A DNA stretch of 42,024 nt from Gammaproteobacteria bacterium HGW-Gammaproteobacteria-4 (GTDB lineage Bacteria > Pseudomonadota > Gammaproteobacteria > Xanthomonadales > Xanthomonadaceae). The DNA lies in NCBI GenBank assembly GCA_002839995.1, contig PGZC01000034.1:1-42024 (forward strand), read 5' to 3'. Positions 7,855-18,015 of this stretch are shown piece by piece. Each line of letters starts with the position of its first letter. Positions within the stretch are counted from its first letter, which is position 1. Position numbers and translations under genes: made by a program. The notes under the pieces are model-generated. The model did no database searches, was not told the DNA's origin, and saw nothing but the letters and a program-made list of their open reading frames with translations.

Positions 7855-8349
7855 ATGAACGACAGCATCAATGACAACGCGACCCTTCGCCCGATCGAGC
7901 GCTGGCTCGGCAACTATTCCGGCGATCATCGCAACCGCACCAACCAGCGCATCCACCTGGTGTGCGTTCCGGCCATCGTGTGGACGGTCATCGCCGCGTT
8001 GTGGGCGATCCCGGTGCCGCCGTCGCTGGGCCAGCCGGGGCTGTGGGCCGGCATCGCACTGGCACTGGCGCTGAGCTATTACTGGCGGCTGTCGCGGCCG
8101 CTGGCGCTGGGTCTGTTGCTGGCGTTCGTGGTGATGGGCCTGCTCTGCCACCTGCTGTACCTGCGCCTGGGCGGAGGCGGCCTGGCGATGCTCGCCGGCA
8201 TCGTGTTCGTGATCGCCTGGATCGGCCAGTTCATCGGCCACGCGATCGAAGGCAAGCGGCCCAGCTTTTTCACCGATCTGGTGTATCTGCTGATCGGCCC
8301 GCTGTGGACGCTGAGCAAGCTGTATCGCCGGCTCGGCTGGTCGTATTGA
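7855..8349 (+). CDS. DUF962 / Mpo1-like integral membrane protein
   Basis: A 164-residue protein with the DUF962 pattern: WLGNYSGDHRNRTNQRIHLV near the N-terminus, several hydrophobic spans, and AWIGQFIGHAIEGKRPSFFT before a final span LVYLLIGPLWTL. The invariant H-x-N and the G-H-x3-E-G-K-x-P segments are present. The yeast member Mpo1 is an iron-dependent dioxygenase that shortens 2-hydroxy fatty acids, and conserved His residues there bind metal. The bacterial role is unproven. The ATG at 7855 follows CGGAGCCGCACC. It ends just before a bidirectional terminator facing nirS. Confidence 0.85.
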   Translation: MNDSINDNATLRPIERWLGNYSGDHRNRTNQRIHLVCVPAIVWTVIAALWAIPVPPSLGQPGLWAGIALALALSYYWRLSRPLALGLLLAFVVMGLLCHLLYLRLGGGGLAMLAGIVFVIAWIGQFIGHAIEGKRPSFFTDLVYLLIGPLWTLSKLYRRLGWSY

Positions 8350-8350
8350 A

Positions 8351-8382
8351 ACAAGAACCCCGCCTCGCGGCGGGGTCTTGTC
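8351..8382. terminator. Bidirectional intrinsic terminator
   Basis: ACAAGAACCCCGCC / TCGC / GGCGGGGTCTTGT: a GC-rich stem with short A- and T-rich flanks, centred between the convergent DUF962 gene (ends 8349) and nirS (ends 8407). Confidence 0.8.
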
Positions 8383-8406
8383 TGGTACCACACGATCAGC
8401 ACAGGA

Positions 8407-10581
<2,175 letters not shown>

Positions 10582-10610
10582 TTAGCTTGAACCTCTCCCG
10601 CCGCGGCTTC

Positions 10611-10624
10611 GTGACTTGGGTCAA
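10611..10624. promoter_or_regulatory. FNR/Dnr-like box near nirS
   Basis: On the minus strand it reads TTGACCCAAGTCAC, one mismatch from TTGAC-N4-GTCAA. It is centred 84 bp upstream of the nirS ATG and is the nearer of two boxes between nirS and the heme receptor. NirS genes are commonly controlled by NO- or O2-sensing Dnr/FNR proteins. Confidence 0.65.
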
Positions 10625-10659
10625 GCGTGAGCCAGATTGTCGCGGCGAGCGCGCTAAAG

Positions 10660-10673
10660 CTGACTGCGATCAA
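10660..10673. promoter_or_regulatory. FNR/Dnr-like box before the heme receptor
   Basis: CTGACTGCGATCAA, read on the other strand as TTGATCGCAGTCAG: one mismatch from the TTGAT-N4-GTCAA type half-site pair. A candidate -10, TAGCCT (10696-10701), is centred exactly 32 bp downstream, the geometry of an FNR class II promoter for the receptor gene at 10730. Confidence 0.6.
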
Positions 10674-10729
10674 TTCGTGTTTGCGGTACGCCGCGTAGCC
10701 TGAACGCAGTCCCATTCGGAGTGTGTGCG

Positions 10730-12958
10730 ATGACCTTGAACCCGCTGGCAACCCTGATCGCCGTTGCGCTGACATTGCCACCCGTCGCCCGCGCCGGCGA
10801 TGCCGGCAGCGTGGCGGCAGGGCCTGCCGTCGAACTCGATCGCATGGTGGTCGTGGCAAGCAAGGTCGCCGAGCCGATCCAGCAAGTGGTCGGCTCGATC
10901 AGCGTGATCGAGCGCGGCGAGATCGAGCGCACCATGACCCAGGACATCCGCGACATGGTGCGGTACGAGCCCGGCGTCAGCGTGGTCGCCGAACCCGGTC
11001 GCTTCGGCTTGCAGGGCTTTTCGATACGTGGCCTCGATGGCAACCGCGTCGGCATGGTGGTCGATGATGTGCCGCTGCCGAAGGGCTTTGGCGTTGGCAG
11101 CTTCTCGCGTGCCGGACGCGACCTGATCGACATCGAAGCCATCGAACAGGTCGAGATATTGCGTGGCCCGGCATCGACCCTCTGGGGCAGCGACGCACTC
11201 GCCGGCATCGTCAGTTTCCGCACCCGCGAGCCTGACGACTTTCTCGCGCGCGGCGATGGCGCGGGCGCGTTCCTTGGTGCGCGTATCGGCTATTCCGGGC
11301 GCGACGACAGCGTGCTGGCGGGTGCCGGCTGGGCCGCCGAATCGGGGCCATGGCAGGCGATGGTGTCGCTGGCGCGGCGCGAGGGCAGCGAGAGCGAAAA
11401 CTCGGCCGATGACCCGCTGCGCCAAGCCAATCCCGCCGATACCCTGCGTCAAAGCGCACTGCTCAAGCTGATCCGCGACGCGGGCGCGCTCGGCCGCTGG
11501 CGCTTGACTGTGGATCACAGCCGCGCCGATGTCGAAACCGATGTGCAATCGCTGGTCAACGGCCCGGGCCAGTTTTCCAGTACCACCGCGCTGCTGTCCG
11601 ATGATCGCAGCCGCCGCACCCGGGTCAGTATCGATGGCCGTATCGATACCCACCTGCCGTGGCTGGATTCGCTCAATGTGCTCGTTTACGGCCAGAACGC
11701 GGACACCCGCCAACATGCCGAGCAGAACCGCCGCCCGGAAGGGCGCACACGCTTTTTTTCGCTGCGCGTGCGCGACTTCGATTACGACGAGGATGCGCGC
11801 GGCTTCAAGTTGCTCGGCCAGCAACGCGCGCAGTGGCTCGGCATCGATCACTGGAACGTGGTCGGCGTCGAGTTCGCGCATACCCGTTACCGCGATCTGC
11901 GCGATGGCTTCGAGACCAATCTCGACACCGGCATCACCACCAAGACGGTGATCGGCGAAGTGCTGCCGGTTCGCGATTTCCCCAAGTCCACCGGCAAGGA
12001 ACTGGGCGTGTTCTGGCAGGATGAAATGGGCTTTGGCGAACGCCTGTCGTTGATCCCGGCGCTGCGTTGGGAGCGCTACCGGCTCGATGCCAATCCCGAT
12101 GCCGTCTACCGCGACGACAACCCGGGCGGCGAACCGGCCGACATCCGCGAATCGCGACTCACCGCACGCCTTGGCACCCGCTGGAAAATCAACGCCCGCA
12201 GCAGCGTGTTCGTGCAATATGCCGAGGGCTTTCGCGCGCCGCCGTTTGGCGATGTCAATGTCGGCTTCACCATTCCTGCGTTCAACTTTCTGGCGCGGCC
12301 CAACCCGGATCTGAAATCGGAAACCAGCAAGGGCTTTGAAGCCGGCTGGCGCTATGAATCACCGGAATTGCGCGCCAGCCTGGCAGCGTTCAACAACCGC
12401 TACCGCAACCTGATCGAATCGCGCGCCAACATGGGCACCGACCCGGACACCGGCGCACTGGTATTCCAGTCGGTCAACCGCGACCGCGCGCGGATACGCG
12501 GCGTCGAAGCCAGCGTTTCCGTTGCGCTGGATACCTGGTCGGACGCACTCGCCGGCTGGCGCCTGCGCAGCGCCGCCGCCTGGACCGAGGGCGACGATAC
12601 CCGCCGCAACCAGCCGCTGAACAGCGTGGACCCGGCACGGCTGGTGCTGGGCATCGGTTACGACAGCGCGAACGGCCAGTTTGGTGGCGAGCTTGTCGGT
12701 ACCGGCGTGTTGCGCAAGACCGATGTCGATACCAGCACGGCCGCGCTGTTTCGCAGCCCAGGTTACGGCCTGATCGACCTGCTCGCGTGGTGGAAGCCCA
12801 ACGACAGCATTCGCGTGAACGCTGGCGTGTTCAACCTGGCCGACCGCAAACATTGGGACTGGGCCAGCACCCGCAACCTGCTTGCCAATGCACCCGATCT
12901 GGAGTTCTTCACCAGTGCCGGCCGCAATGCCTCGGTGACGGTGTATGTGGAGTGGTGA
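10730..12958 (+). CDS. TonB-dependent heme/hemoglobin-type outer-membrane receptor
   Basis: A 742-residue receptor. Signal peptide residues 1-22 (ending ARA). A TonB-box-like segment (LDRMVVVASKVAEP) precedes the plug domain: VEILRGPASTLWGSDALAGI is the classic plug end. The barrel contains YAEGFRAPPF (about 497-506) followed by ARPNPDLKSETSKGFEAGWR, the FRAP/NPDL pair characteristic of heme and hemoglobin receptors. The C-terminus ends in an aromatic-rich strand (VTVYVEW). The ATG at 10730 follows GGAG by 8 nt. No siderophore or heme-permease genes are adjacent. Its divergent pairing with nirS and the FNR-like boxes suggest heme uptake when the heme-rich denitrification enzymes are made; this is inference. 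Confidence 0.88.
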   Translation: MTLNPLATLIAVALTLPPVARAGDAGSVAAGPAVELDRMVVVASKVAEPIQQVVGSISVIERGEIERTMTQDIRDMVRYEPGVSVVAEPGRFGLQGFSIRGLDGNRVGMVVDDVPLPKGFGVGSFSRAGRDLIDIEAIEQVEILRGPASTLWGSDALAGIVSFRTREPDDFLARGDGAGAFLGARIGYSGRDDSVLAGAGWAAESGPWQAMVSLARREGSESENSADDPLRQANPADTLRQSALLKLIRDAGALGRWRLTVDHSRADVETDVQSLVNGPGQFSSTTALLSDDRSRRTRVSIDGRIDTHLPWLDSLNVLVYGQNADTRQHAEQNRRPEGRTRFFSLRVRDFDYDEDARGFKLLGQQRAQWLGIDHWNVVGVEFAHTRYRDLRDGFETNLDTGITTKTVIGEVLPVRDFPKSTGKELGVFWQDEMGFGERLSLIPALRWERYRLDANPDAVYRDDNPGGEPADIRESRLTARLGTRWKINARSSVFVQYAEGFRAPPFGDVNVGFTIPAFNFLARPNPDLKSETSKGFEAGWRYESPELRASLAAFNNRYRNLIESRANMGTDPDTGALVFQSVNRDRARIRGVEASVSVALDTWSDALAGWRLRSAAAWTEGDDTRRNQPLNSVDPARLVLGIGYDSANGQFGGELVGTGVLRKTDVDTSTAALFRSPGYGLIDLLAWWKPNDSIRVNAGVFNLADRKHWDWASTRNLLANAPDLEFFTSAGRNASVTVYVEW

Positions 12959-13028
12959 GCGCGACAGCGCACGCTGTGCTTGCGATGTCCTCGACCGCAA
13001 CGCGCTTACGCGGGGCTCCGCCCCGACG

Positions 13029-13171
13029 CTTCGCTCGGTCGGTTGCTTCGCAACACCGGCTGCGCCGGTCCCGCCTTCGCTTCGCTCGGTCGGTTGCTTC
13101 GCAACACCGGCTGCGCCGGTCCCGCCTTCGCTTCGCTCGGTCGGTTGCTTCGCAACACCGGCTGCGCTTCG
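13029..13171. repeat. 51-bp tandem repeat, about 2.8 copies
   Basis: Copies of a unit starting TCGGTTGCTTCGCAACACCG begin at 13039, 13090 and 13141, exactly 51 bp apart. The unit holds small palindromes (GGTTGCTTCGCAACA; CCGGCTGCGCCGG). A single related unit occurs at 18926-18980, and another is inserted in the IS66 remnant near 40288-40356. No gene is credible in 12959-13273 although several frames stay open because 51 is divisible by 3. Confidence 0.85.
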
Positions 13172-13177
13172 ATCGGC

Positions 13178-13243
13178 CGCCCACAGGGTGGGCTCCTACA
13201 GGCTTGCATTGCGGTGCTTTTGTAGGAGCCCACCCTGTGGGCG
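13178..13243. repeat. Inverted repeat CGCCCACAGGGTGGGCTCC, copy 1
   Basis: A 23-bp perfect stem: CGCCCACAGGGTGGGCTCCT(ACA) at 13178-13200 pairs with 13221-13243 around a 20-nt loop. Further copies lie at 18980-19050 and 30031-30104. It sits downstream of the heme receptor and convergent with sirB2. Confidence 0.85.
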
Positions 13244-13273
13244 ACCGTCGTGCAAGCGCATCTCACAACGTCG

Positions 13274-13675
13274 CTACATCACCCACGGATAAAACACACC
13301 GAGCGGATGGTGCATGCGCGCCACCCCCAGCATGTAGCCATAGGTCAGCAGCGCGGCGACAAAGCTGATCGCACGCACACGCCGGGTCTTGCCGCGCTTG
13401 AGCGCCAGCGTGCCGAGCACCACGTACGCCACCAGCAACACCAGCTTGAGCGCGAGCCAACCGTTGGCGAACAGGCCCGCGGGCAGGATGGTGAGCAGCA
13501 TCAGCGCGGCGGTGAGCAAGGTGGTATCGATGCTGTAGCTCAGATAACGCAGCGGCGCCGCCAGCGGCCAGCGCTGGCCGGCGAGCACGCCGATGCCGCG
13601 AACCGCGAACAGAGCGCCGCTGAGCAACACGGCAACGAGATGAACCAGTTTGATCTGAGCGTAAAACGCAATCAT
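13274..13675 (-). CDS. SirB2-family integral membrane protein
   Basis: A 133-residue protein with about four membrane spans (QIKLVHLVAVLLSGALFAVR, a second near LTAALMLLTIL, WLALKLVLLVAYVVLGTLAL, ISFVAALLTYGYMLGVARMH). The YxxIKLVHL start, the RG segment after span 1, SYSIDTTLL and KLVLLVAYVVLG match the SirB2 family, named after a Salmonella invasion-gene locus; its biochemical role is unknown. It stands alone between a repeat block and the dehydrogenase-patatin gene, all on the minus strand. Confidence 0.85.
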   Translation of the reverse strand: MIAFYAQIKLVHLVAVLLSGALFAVRGIGVLAGQRWPLAAPLRYLSYSIDTTLLTAALMLLTILPAGLFANGWLALKLVLLVAYVVLGTLALKRGKTRRVRAISFVAALLTYGYMLGVARMHHPLGVFYPWVM

Positions 13676-13745
13676 CGGTATTGCCCATCGCCTGAAAACA
13701 GGCGACGAGTTTACGTGTCTGCATGCGCCGGCATCTTGACCTGGC

Positions 13746-15629
13746 TCAGTCGCTATCGCTGTCGCTGTGCACGATCACGCCCAGCATCGGATCGGCTGGC
13801 GCATTCCACGGCGCACGCGCCAGCATCGCGCGGGTTTGCGCGTAACCCGATTCATGGCGCCGGCGAATGCCATCAGCGGAGAAGTCGATGTCCTTGGTTG
13901 CGCCCTCGCCCTTGAGATGCGGAGGGCTGAGCATCGCGACGTGCATGACGGTGCGGCAGCCGAAGGCCGCAAGCGCTTGGTTTTCGGCGGTTTTGCGCGC
14001 GGCCTCGGGTAGCTGACCGGCCAGCTCGCGCACGATGTGGCGCAGATGATGGATCTGCTGCTGTCTGGCGATGTGGCTGTGCGCGCGGCTGGCGTACTGG
14101 ATGTCCTTCTGCCGTTCCATCACCTGGGCAATGCTGCCGGGCTCAGCGCCGTGCGCGTGCCACACGTTTACCGCAAAGATCAGCGAATCGCGGCGCGGAT
14201 GGTCATCGAGCACCGCCTCGATCGGGGTATTGGAATAGATGCCGCCGTCCCAGTACGCCTCGCCATCGATCCGCACCGCCGGGAACGCCGGCGGCAACGC
14301 GCCCGACGCGAGGATGTGATCGATGCCGAGGGTGTCGCGCTGCGAATCGAAGTAGCGCATCGCTGCGGTGCTTACGTTGACCGCGCCGATGGTCAGCCGC
14401 GGCGCGTTGGCGTTGAGCCGATCGCTGTCGATCAGCCCGGCCAGGGTGTCGCGCAGCGGCGCGGTGTCGTAGTACGCGGCACGCTCCAGCCCGACCGGCG
14501 CGTTGGCGCCCAGCCAGGCGCTCGGGTTGGGGCTGAAGAAACCCGGCACCCCGCGCGCCATGATCGCCATGTCGCTCAACGTGCTGGCCAGCCCCGGTGG
14601 TGTCCACAGCCCCATGCCGTGCTGGGTGATGCGCTGCCAGAACGCCTCCAGTGCGGCCAGGCGCTGCGCTGGTGGATTGGCGGCAATCAGCGCGGCATTG
14701 ATCGCGCCGATCGAGGTGCCGATGATCCAGTCCGGCTCGATGCCAGCCTCGTGCAGGGCCTGATAGGCGCCCACCTGAAACGCGCCGAGCGCACCGCCGC
14801 CTTGCAGCACCAGCACGGTCTGCCCGAGTGGCGCGCATGACGATGGCACACTGCGCCGGCAGCCACCGTCGATGGGCAGGATTGCGCCGGTGATCGAGGC
14901 CGCATCTTCGGCACACAAAAACTTCGCCAGTGCCGCGACTTGTTCAACCGTGACAAACTTCTTGGTCGGCTGCGCATGCAGCATCACATCGTTGATCACC
15001 TGCTGCTCGGTGATGCCACGCGCCTTGGCGGTTTCCGGAATCTGTTTTTCCACCAACGGCGTGCGCACGTAACCCGGGCAGATGGCATTGACGGTGATGC
15101 CCTGCTCGGCCACTTCCAGTGCCACGGTTTTGGTCAGCCCGGCAATGCCGTGCTTGGCCGCCACGTACGCCGACTTGAACGGACTGGCGACCAGCGCATG
15201 CGCCGAGGCCAGGTTGATTACCCGGCCCCAGCCCTTTTTCTTCATCGCCGGCAACGCCAGGCGGGTGGTGTGGAACGCCGAGGACAGGTTGATGGCGATG
15301 ATCGCGTCCCATTTGCCGGGCGGAAATTCGTCGATCGGCGCGACATGCTGGATGCCGGCATTGTTGACCAGGATATCGATGCAACCGAATTCGGCGATTG
15401 CCGTGGCGATCATTTTCTCGATCGCCTCGGGCTTGCTCATGTCGGCACCGTCGTAACGCACCGTGGCACCATGCTCACTGGCCAGCCGCGCGCGAATCGC
15501 CTCGATTTCGGCAGCATCGCCAAAACCGTTGAGGATCACATTGGCGCCAGCGGCGGCGAGAGCTTCGGCAATCCCCAGGCCGATGCCCGAGGTGGAGCCG
15601 GTAATGAGAGCGGTCTTGTGCTTGAGCAT
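13746..15629 (-). CDS. 3-hydroxybutyrate dehydrogenase fused to patatin-like lipase
   Basis: One 627-residue frame joins two enzymes. Residues about 1-262 form a short-chain dehydrogenase of the BdhA type: TGSTSGIGLGIAEAL, NNAGIQHVAPIDEFP, catalytic Ser-Tyr-Lys in NLASAHALVASPFKSAYVAA + KHG, and TGAILPIDGG at its end. From about residue 270 a patatin-like domain begins: LVLQGGGALGAFQVG (oxyanion loop), nucleophile in IIGTSIGAINAAL, and YWDGGIYSNTPIE (dyad Asp). A C-terminal extension of the kind seen with such patatins follows. BdhA normally ends GGWTAQ; here GGC runs into RRSVPSSCAPLGQ. Restoring one G would give GGWPAQ, and a GTG at the junction could start the lipase, so a one-base deletion or read error may have made the fusion. 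ATG at 15629 follows GAGGACACC. Together they fit polyhydroxybutyrate/lipid turnover. Confidence 0.85.
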   Translation of the reverse strand: MLKHKTALITGSTSGIGLGIAEALAAAGANVILNGFGDAAEIEAIRARLASEHGATVRYDGADMSKPEAIEKMIATAIAEFGCIDILVNNAGIQHVAPIDEFPPGKWDAIIAINLSSAFHTTRLALPAMKKKGWGRVINLASAHALVASPFKSAYVAAKHGIAGLTKTVALEVAEQGITVNAICPGYVRTPLVEKQIPETAKARGITEQQVINDVMLHAQPTKKFVTVEQVAALAKFLCAEDAASITGAILPIDGGCRRSVPSSCAPLGQTVLVLQGGGALGAFQVGAYQALHEAGIEPDWIIGTSIGAINAALIAANPPAQRLAALEAFWQRITQHGMGLWTPPGLASTLSDMAIMARGVPGFFSPNPSAWLGANAPVGLERAAYYDTAPLRDTLAGLIDSDRLNANAPRLTIGAVNVSTAAMRYFDSQRDTLGIDHILASGALPPAFPAVRIDGEAYWDGGIYSNTPIEAVLDDHPRRDSLIFAVNVWHAHGAEPGSIAQVMERQKDIQYASRAHSHIARQQQIHHLRHIVRELAGQLPEAARKTAENQALAAFGCRTVMHVAMLSPPHLKGEGATKDIDFSADGIRRRHESGYAQTRAMLARAPWNAPADPMLGVIVHSDSDSD

Positions 15630-15744
15630 GGTGTCCTCGCGGGGGTTCAGGGATGGTGCCGATGGCAACACGCGCACGCGACGCGCCGATGACGGCGTCA
15701 TGCGTGGTGGATCGGCGGCAGGTGTTGGACAACTGCCGCGCCTG

Positions 15745-15763
15745 ATTGTTGCATGGCAACAAT
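15745..15763. promoter_or_regulatory. Perfect 8-bp inverted repeat before the dehydrogenase
   Basis: ATTGTTGC-ATG-GCAACAAT, perfectly symmetric around ATG. It lies 116 bp upstream of the dehydrogenase-patatin start and 15 bp downstream of the nnrS stop, so it could be a repressor site or a weak 3'-end hairpin. A looser relative (TTGTTG...CAACAA) is at 20192-20210. Confidence 0.4.
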
Positions 15764-15777
15764 GAACCGGCGCAAGT

Positions 15778-17008
15778 TCAGCCCGGCTTGCCGTCCGCGC
15801 GCGGGCTCAGATAGATGCGCATCGAACGCAACACCCACGGCGTGAAAGCCAGCAGCCAGCCCGCACCGGCCACGATCTGCCACAACGGGCCGTCGGCAGC
15901 AGCCTCGGCGAGCACACGGACCACCGCAACGCACTGGATGACGCCGAACGCGAACCAGGCGACGCGGGTCATGTGCAAGGGTTGCCCGGAATGGCCCTGG
16001 GTGACGCGGGTGACCATCGCCACCAGCAAGCTGCCGAAAAAGCCGATGGTGATGGCGTGTACCGGGCCGCGACCGAGCACGAACTCGCCGCCGATCGCGA
16101 ACACCAGGCTTTGCAATGCGAACAACCCGAATGCGATTGGCAACCAGGAAAAGCCGATCAGCAGCACCGACAGCAGACCGGGCATCGGTTTGCGCGGCCG
16201 CTCCTGCGCATCCTGCACTTGCGGCACTCGCACATCCCTGTGCATCGGCCACCACTGCCAAAGCGTAAACGCCGCCAGCAACGCCATCGGCAGGTCGGCG
16301 ATCCACAGCAGGCGGTAGCCGTGCATCAACTCCAGCAACAGATGCGCGAACACCAGCAACCACCACGCCGCCAGCAGCCACAGCGGACGCCACATCCGGT
16401 AACCCGGGATCACCACGCTGGCGAAAAACGGCAGCATGCGATGGCAGACGGTGAGATAGACCGGCAATGCGAAGCCGAACACCGCGATCTTGATCGCCGC
16501 GAACATCCACAACAGGTTCGCTTGCGCGTGCAGCCAGGCAGCAAACAGCAACCAGGCCAGCAGGCCCATGGCCAACGCCGCGAACGCGCTGAGTGCATGC
16601 CAGGTGCGGCCCTGTTCGCGCCACAACACACCGAACAGCGCCACCATGCTGGCCGCCCAACCGGCAATGCTGAACACCGTGCCCAGATGCACCAGATGCG
16701 GAAATCCCCACAAACCGACCAGCATCAGTACCTGACCACCGAACAGGCCGAGGCCGACCGGCAGGTAATGCCATCAGCAAGAACCCGAACATGAACGGCG
16801 CCAGCACCTGCAGCGGCATCATCAGCGCGTGCGCCCAGCCGGCCGGGATCGGCGCTTGCGGCAACGCCAGCGCCGGCCACCGCTGGCCAGCCAGCCACGA
16901 CGTCCACCACGCCATCATCGCCAGCACATTGAAGGCGCCCACAAAGAACAGCAGGCGGTGGGGCGCGTCGGCGAGGCGCGGCAGATGCAACGGGCTGGGT
17001 TGGTTCAT
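15778..17008 (-). pseudogene. nnrS: NnrS-family heme-copper membrane protein, frameshifted
   Basis: NnrS is a multi-span heme- and copper-containing membrane protein that protects against NO stress during denitrification. The start at 17008 gives MNQPSPLHLPRLADAPHRLL and runs to VLAPFMFGFLLMA. Near 16765-16775 the frame shifts by one, and the rest (YLPVGLGLFGGQVLMLVGLW ... AITIGFFGSLLVAMVTRVTQ, GHSGQPL ... YLSPRADGKPG) continues in the other frame to 15778. The residues normally lying between FGFLL and YLPVG seem to be missing, so a short out-of-frame deletion fits better than a lone base error. An FNR-like box is centred 43 bp upstream of the ATG, so it was in the anaerobic regulon. Whether any product is made is unknown. 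Confidence 0.82.
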
Positions 17009-17043
17009 GCGAACCATTCTCATGTCATGGGATTTTGCGCACA

Positions 17044-17057
17044 TTGATCCAGATCAT
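17044..17057. promoter_or_regulatory. FNR-like box shared by nnrS and ubiT
   Basis: TTGATCCAGATCAT, one mismatch from TTGAT-N4-ATCAA. Candidate -10 hexamers lie symmetrically 32 bp away: GAGAAT (minus strand, 17016-17021) for nnrS and TGTCAT (plus strand, 17080-17085) for the chorismate mutase-ubiT gene. This is the class II FNR geometry in both directions. Transcription of nnrS from that -10 would begin almost at its ATG. Confidence 0.65.
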
Positions 17058-17114
17058 GACGAACGCAACAAAAATAGCGTGTCATGGCAGCCTGCCCGAA
17101 CCCGGCCGCTGCCC

Positions 17115-18005
17115 GTGAATCCAGACAATCATTCGCTCGTCCCGTTGCCGTTGCAACAGGCGCGTCTTGTCATCGACCGCATCGACGATGCGTTGCTGCT
17201 GCTGGTCGCCATGCGCCGGCATCTGGTCGATGGCGTAAGCCTGATGAAGCGGCGATTGCGCGTGCAACACCACGACCCGGTGCGCGAGCGCGCTGTCCAT
17301 CGCCGCGCCGGTATGCTGAGCGCGCGCCTCGGCCTGCCCGCGCCGTTGGCGCACGCGTTGATGGATCTGTTGATTGCCGACGCCCGTTCGCAGCAAGGCA
17401 TCGCATTGGATTTACCCGCCACCCAACCAATTCAGGGAAGCACTGCCATGACCACAACCGACACGCCGGCATCGCCGATGCAACCCGCCTTCGGATCGCT
17501 GCGCGAACGTCTGGGCCATGCCGCCTTGCGCGCCGTGCCACCGCCGCAGCGATTGGCGCCCTTGTTGCGGGTGCTGCCGCCATCGCTGCAGCGGCGCGCG
17601 CTGGAACTGGCAATGGCGCGCGTGCTGGCGCCGACCATGGCCGGCGGCAACCTGGATTTCATGCTCGGCCGCCGGCTGGGCATCAGCGTGTCCGACCTGG
17701 GTTTGCAGTGGGTGATCGAACTGCGCGGCGAGCAGTTGTGCGTGTGCGAACCCGGCATCGAGGCCGAAGCCACCGTGCGCGGCAGCGCAACCGATCTGCT
17801 GCTGCTGGCGAGCCGGCTCGAAGACGCCGACACCCTGTTTTTCCAGCGCCGGCTGGAACTCACCGGCGATACCGAACTGGGCCTGACCGCGCGCAACCTG
17901 CTCGATCGCCTGCCCTGGGAAGAGGTGCCATTGGCCCTGCGCATCGCGCTCAATCGCAGCGCCCGCTTTGCCCGCGCCGCACGCGCCGCGCATCGCGGCG
18001 CATGA
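17115..18005 (+). CDS. ubiT: Chorismate mutase-like domain fused to UbiT (SCP2-type)
   Basis: About 296 residues from a GTG at 17115 (start uncertain; a second in-frame GTG is at 17079). Residues about 12-95 resemble an AroQ chorismate mutase: ARLVIDRIDDALLLLVAMRR, then LMKRRLRVQHHDPVRERAVH and LMDLLIADARSQQG. From Met112 the frame continues without a stop into UbiT, an SCP2 lipid-binding protein: LAPLLRVLPPSLQRRALELA, GGNLDFMLGRRLGISVSDLG, GSATDLLLLASRLEDADTLF, LTGDTELGL. UbiT helps UbiU/UbiV make ubiquinone without oxygen, presumably by binding the quinone intermediate. An internal ATG at 17448 has its own AGGGAAG 7 nt upstream, so both the fusion and UbiT alone may be made. Neighbours ubiV and ubiU and the FNR-like box fit an anaerobic role. 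Confidence 0.83.
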   Translation: MNPDNHSLVPLPLQQARLVIDRIDDALLLLVAMRRHLVDGVSLMKRRLRVQHHDPVRERAVHRRAGMLSARLGLPAPLAHALMDLLIADARSQQGIALDLPATQPIQGSTAMTTTDTPASPMQPAFGSLRERLGHAALRAVPPPQRLAPLLRVLPPSLQRRALELAMARVLAPTMAGGNLDFMLGRRLGISVSDLGLQWVIELRGEQLCVCEPGIEAEATVRGSATDLLLLASRLEDADTLFFQRRLELTGDTELGLTARNLLDRLPWEEVPLALRIALNRSARFARAARAAHRGA

Positions 18006-18015
18006 CGGATACGGC

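Noticed and set aside
8351-8382. A small RNA gene between DUF962 and nirS
   Set aside because: Only one hairpin fits in the gap and it is fully explained as a terminator shared by convergent genes.
13029-13171. CRISPR array
   Set aside because: The repeat units are contiguous 51-bp copies with no unique spacers, and no cas genes are present.
12945-13292. Open frames with a repeated RSRCCEATDRAKRRRD-like peptide
   Set aside because: They arise because the 51-bp tandem repeat is a multiple of three; all three frames stay open and no ribosome site is present.
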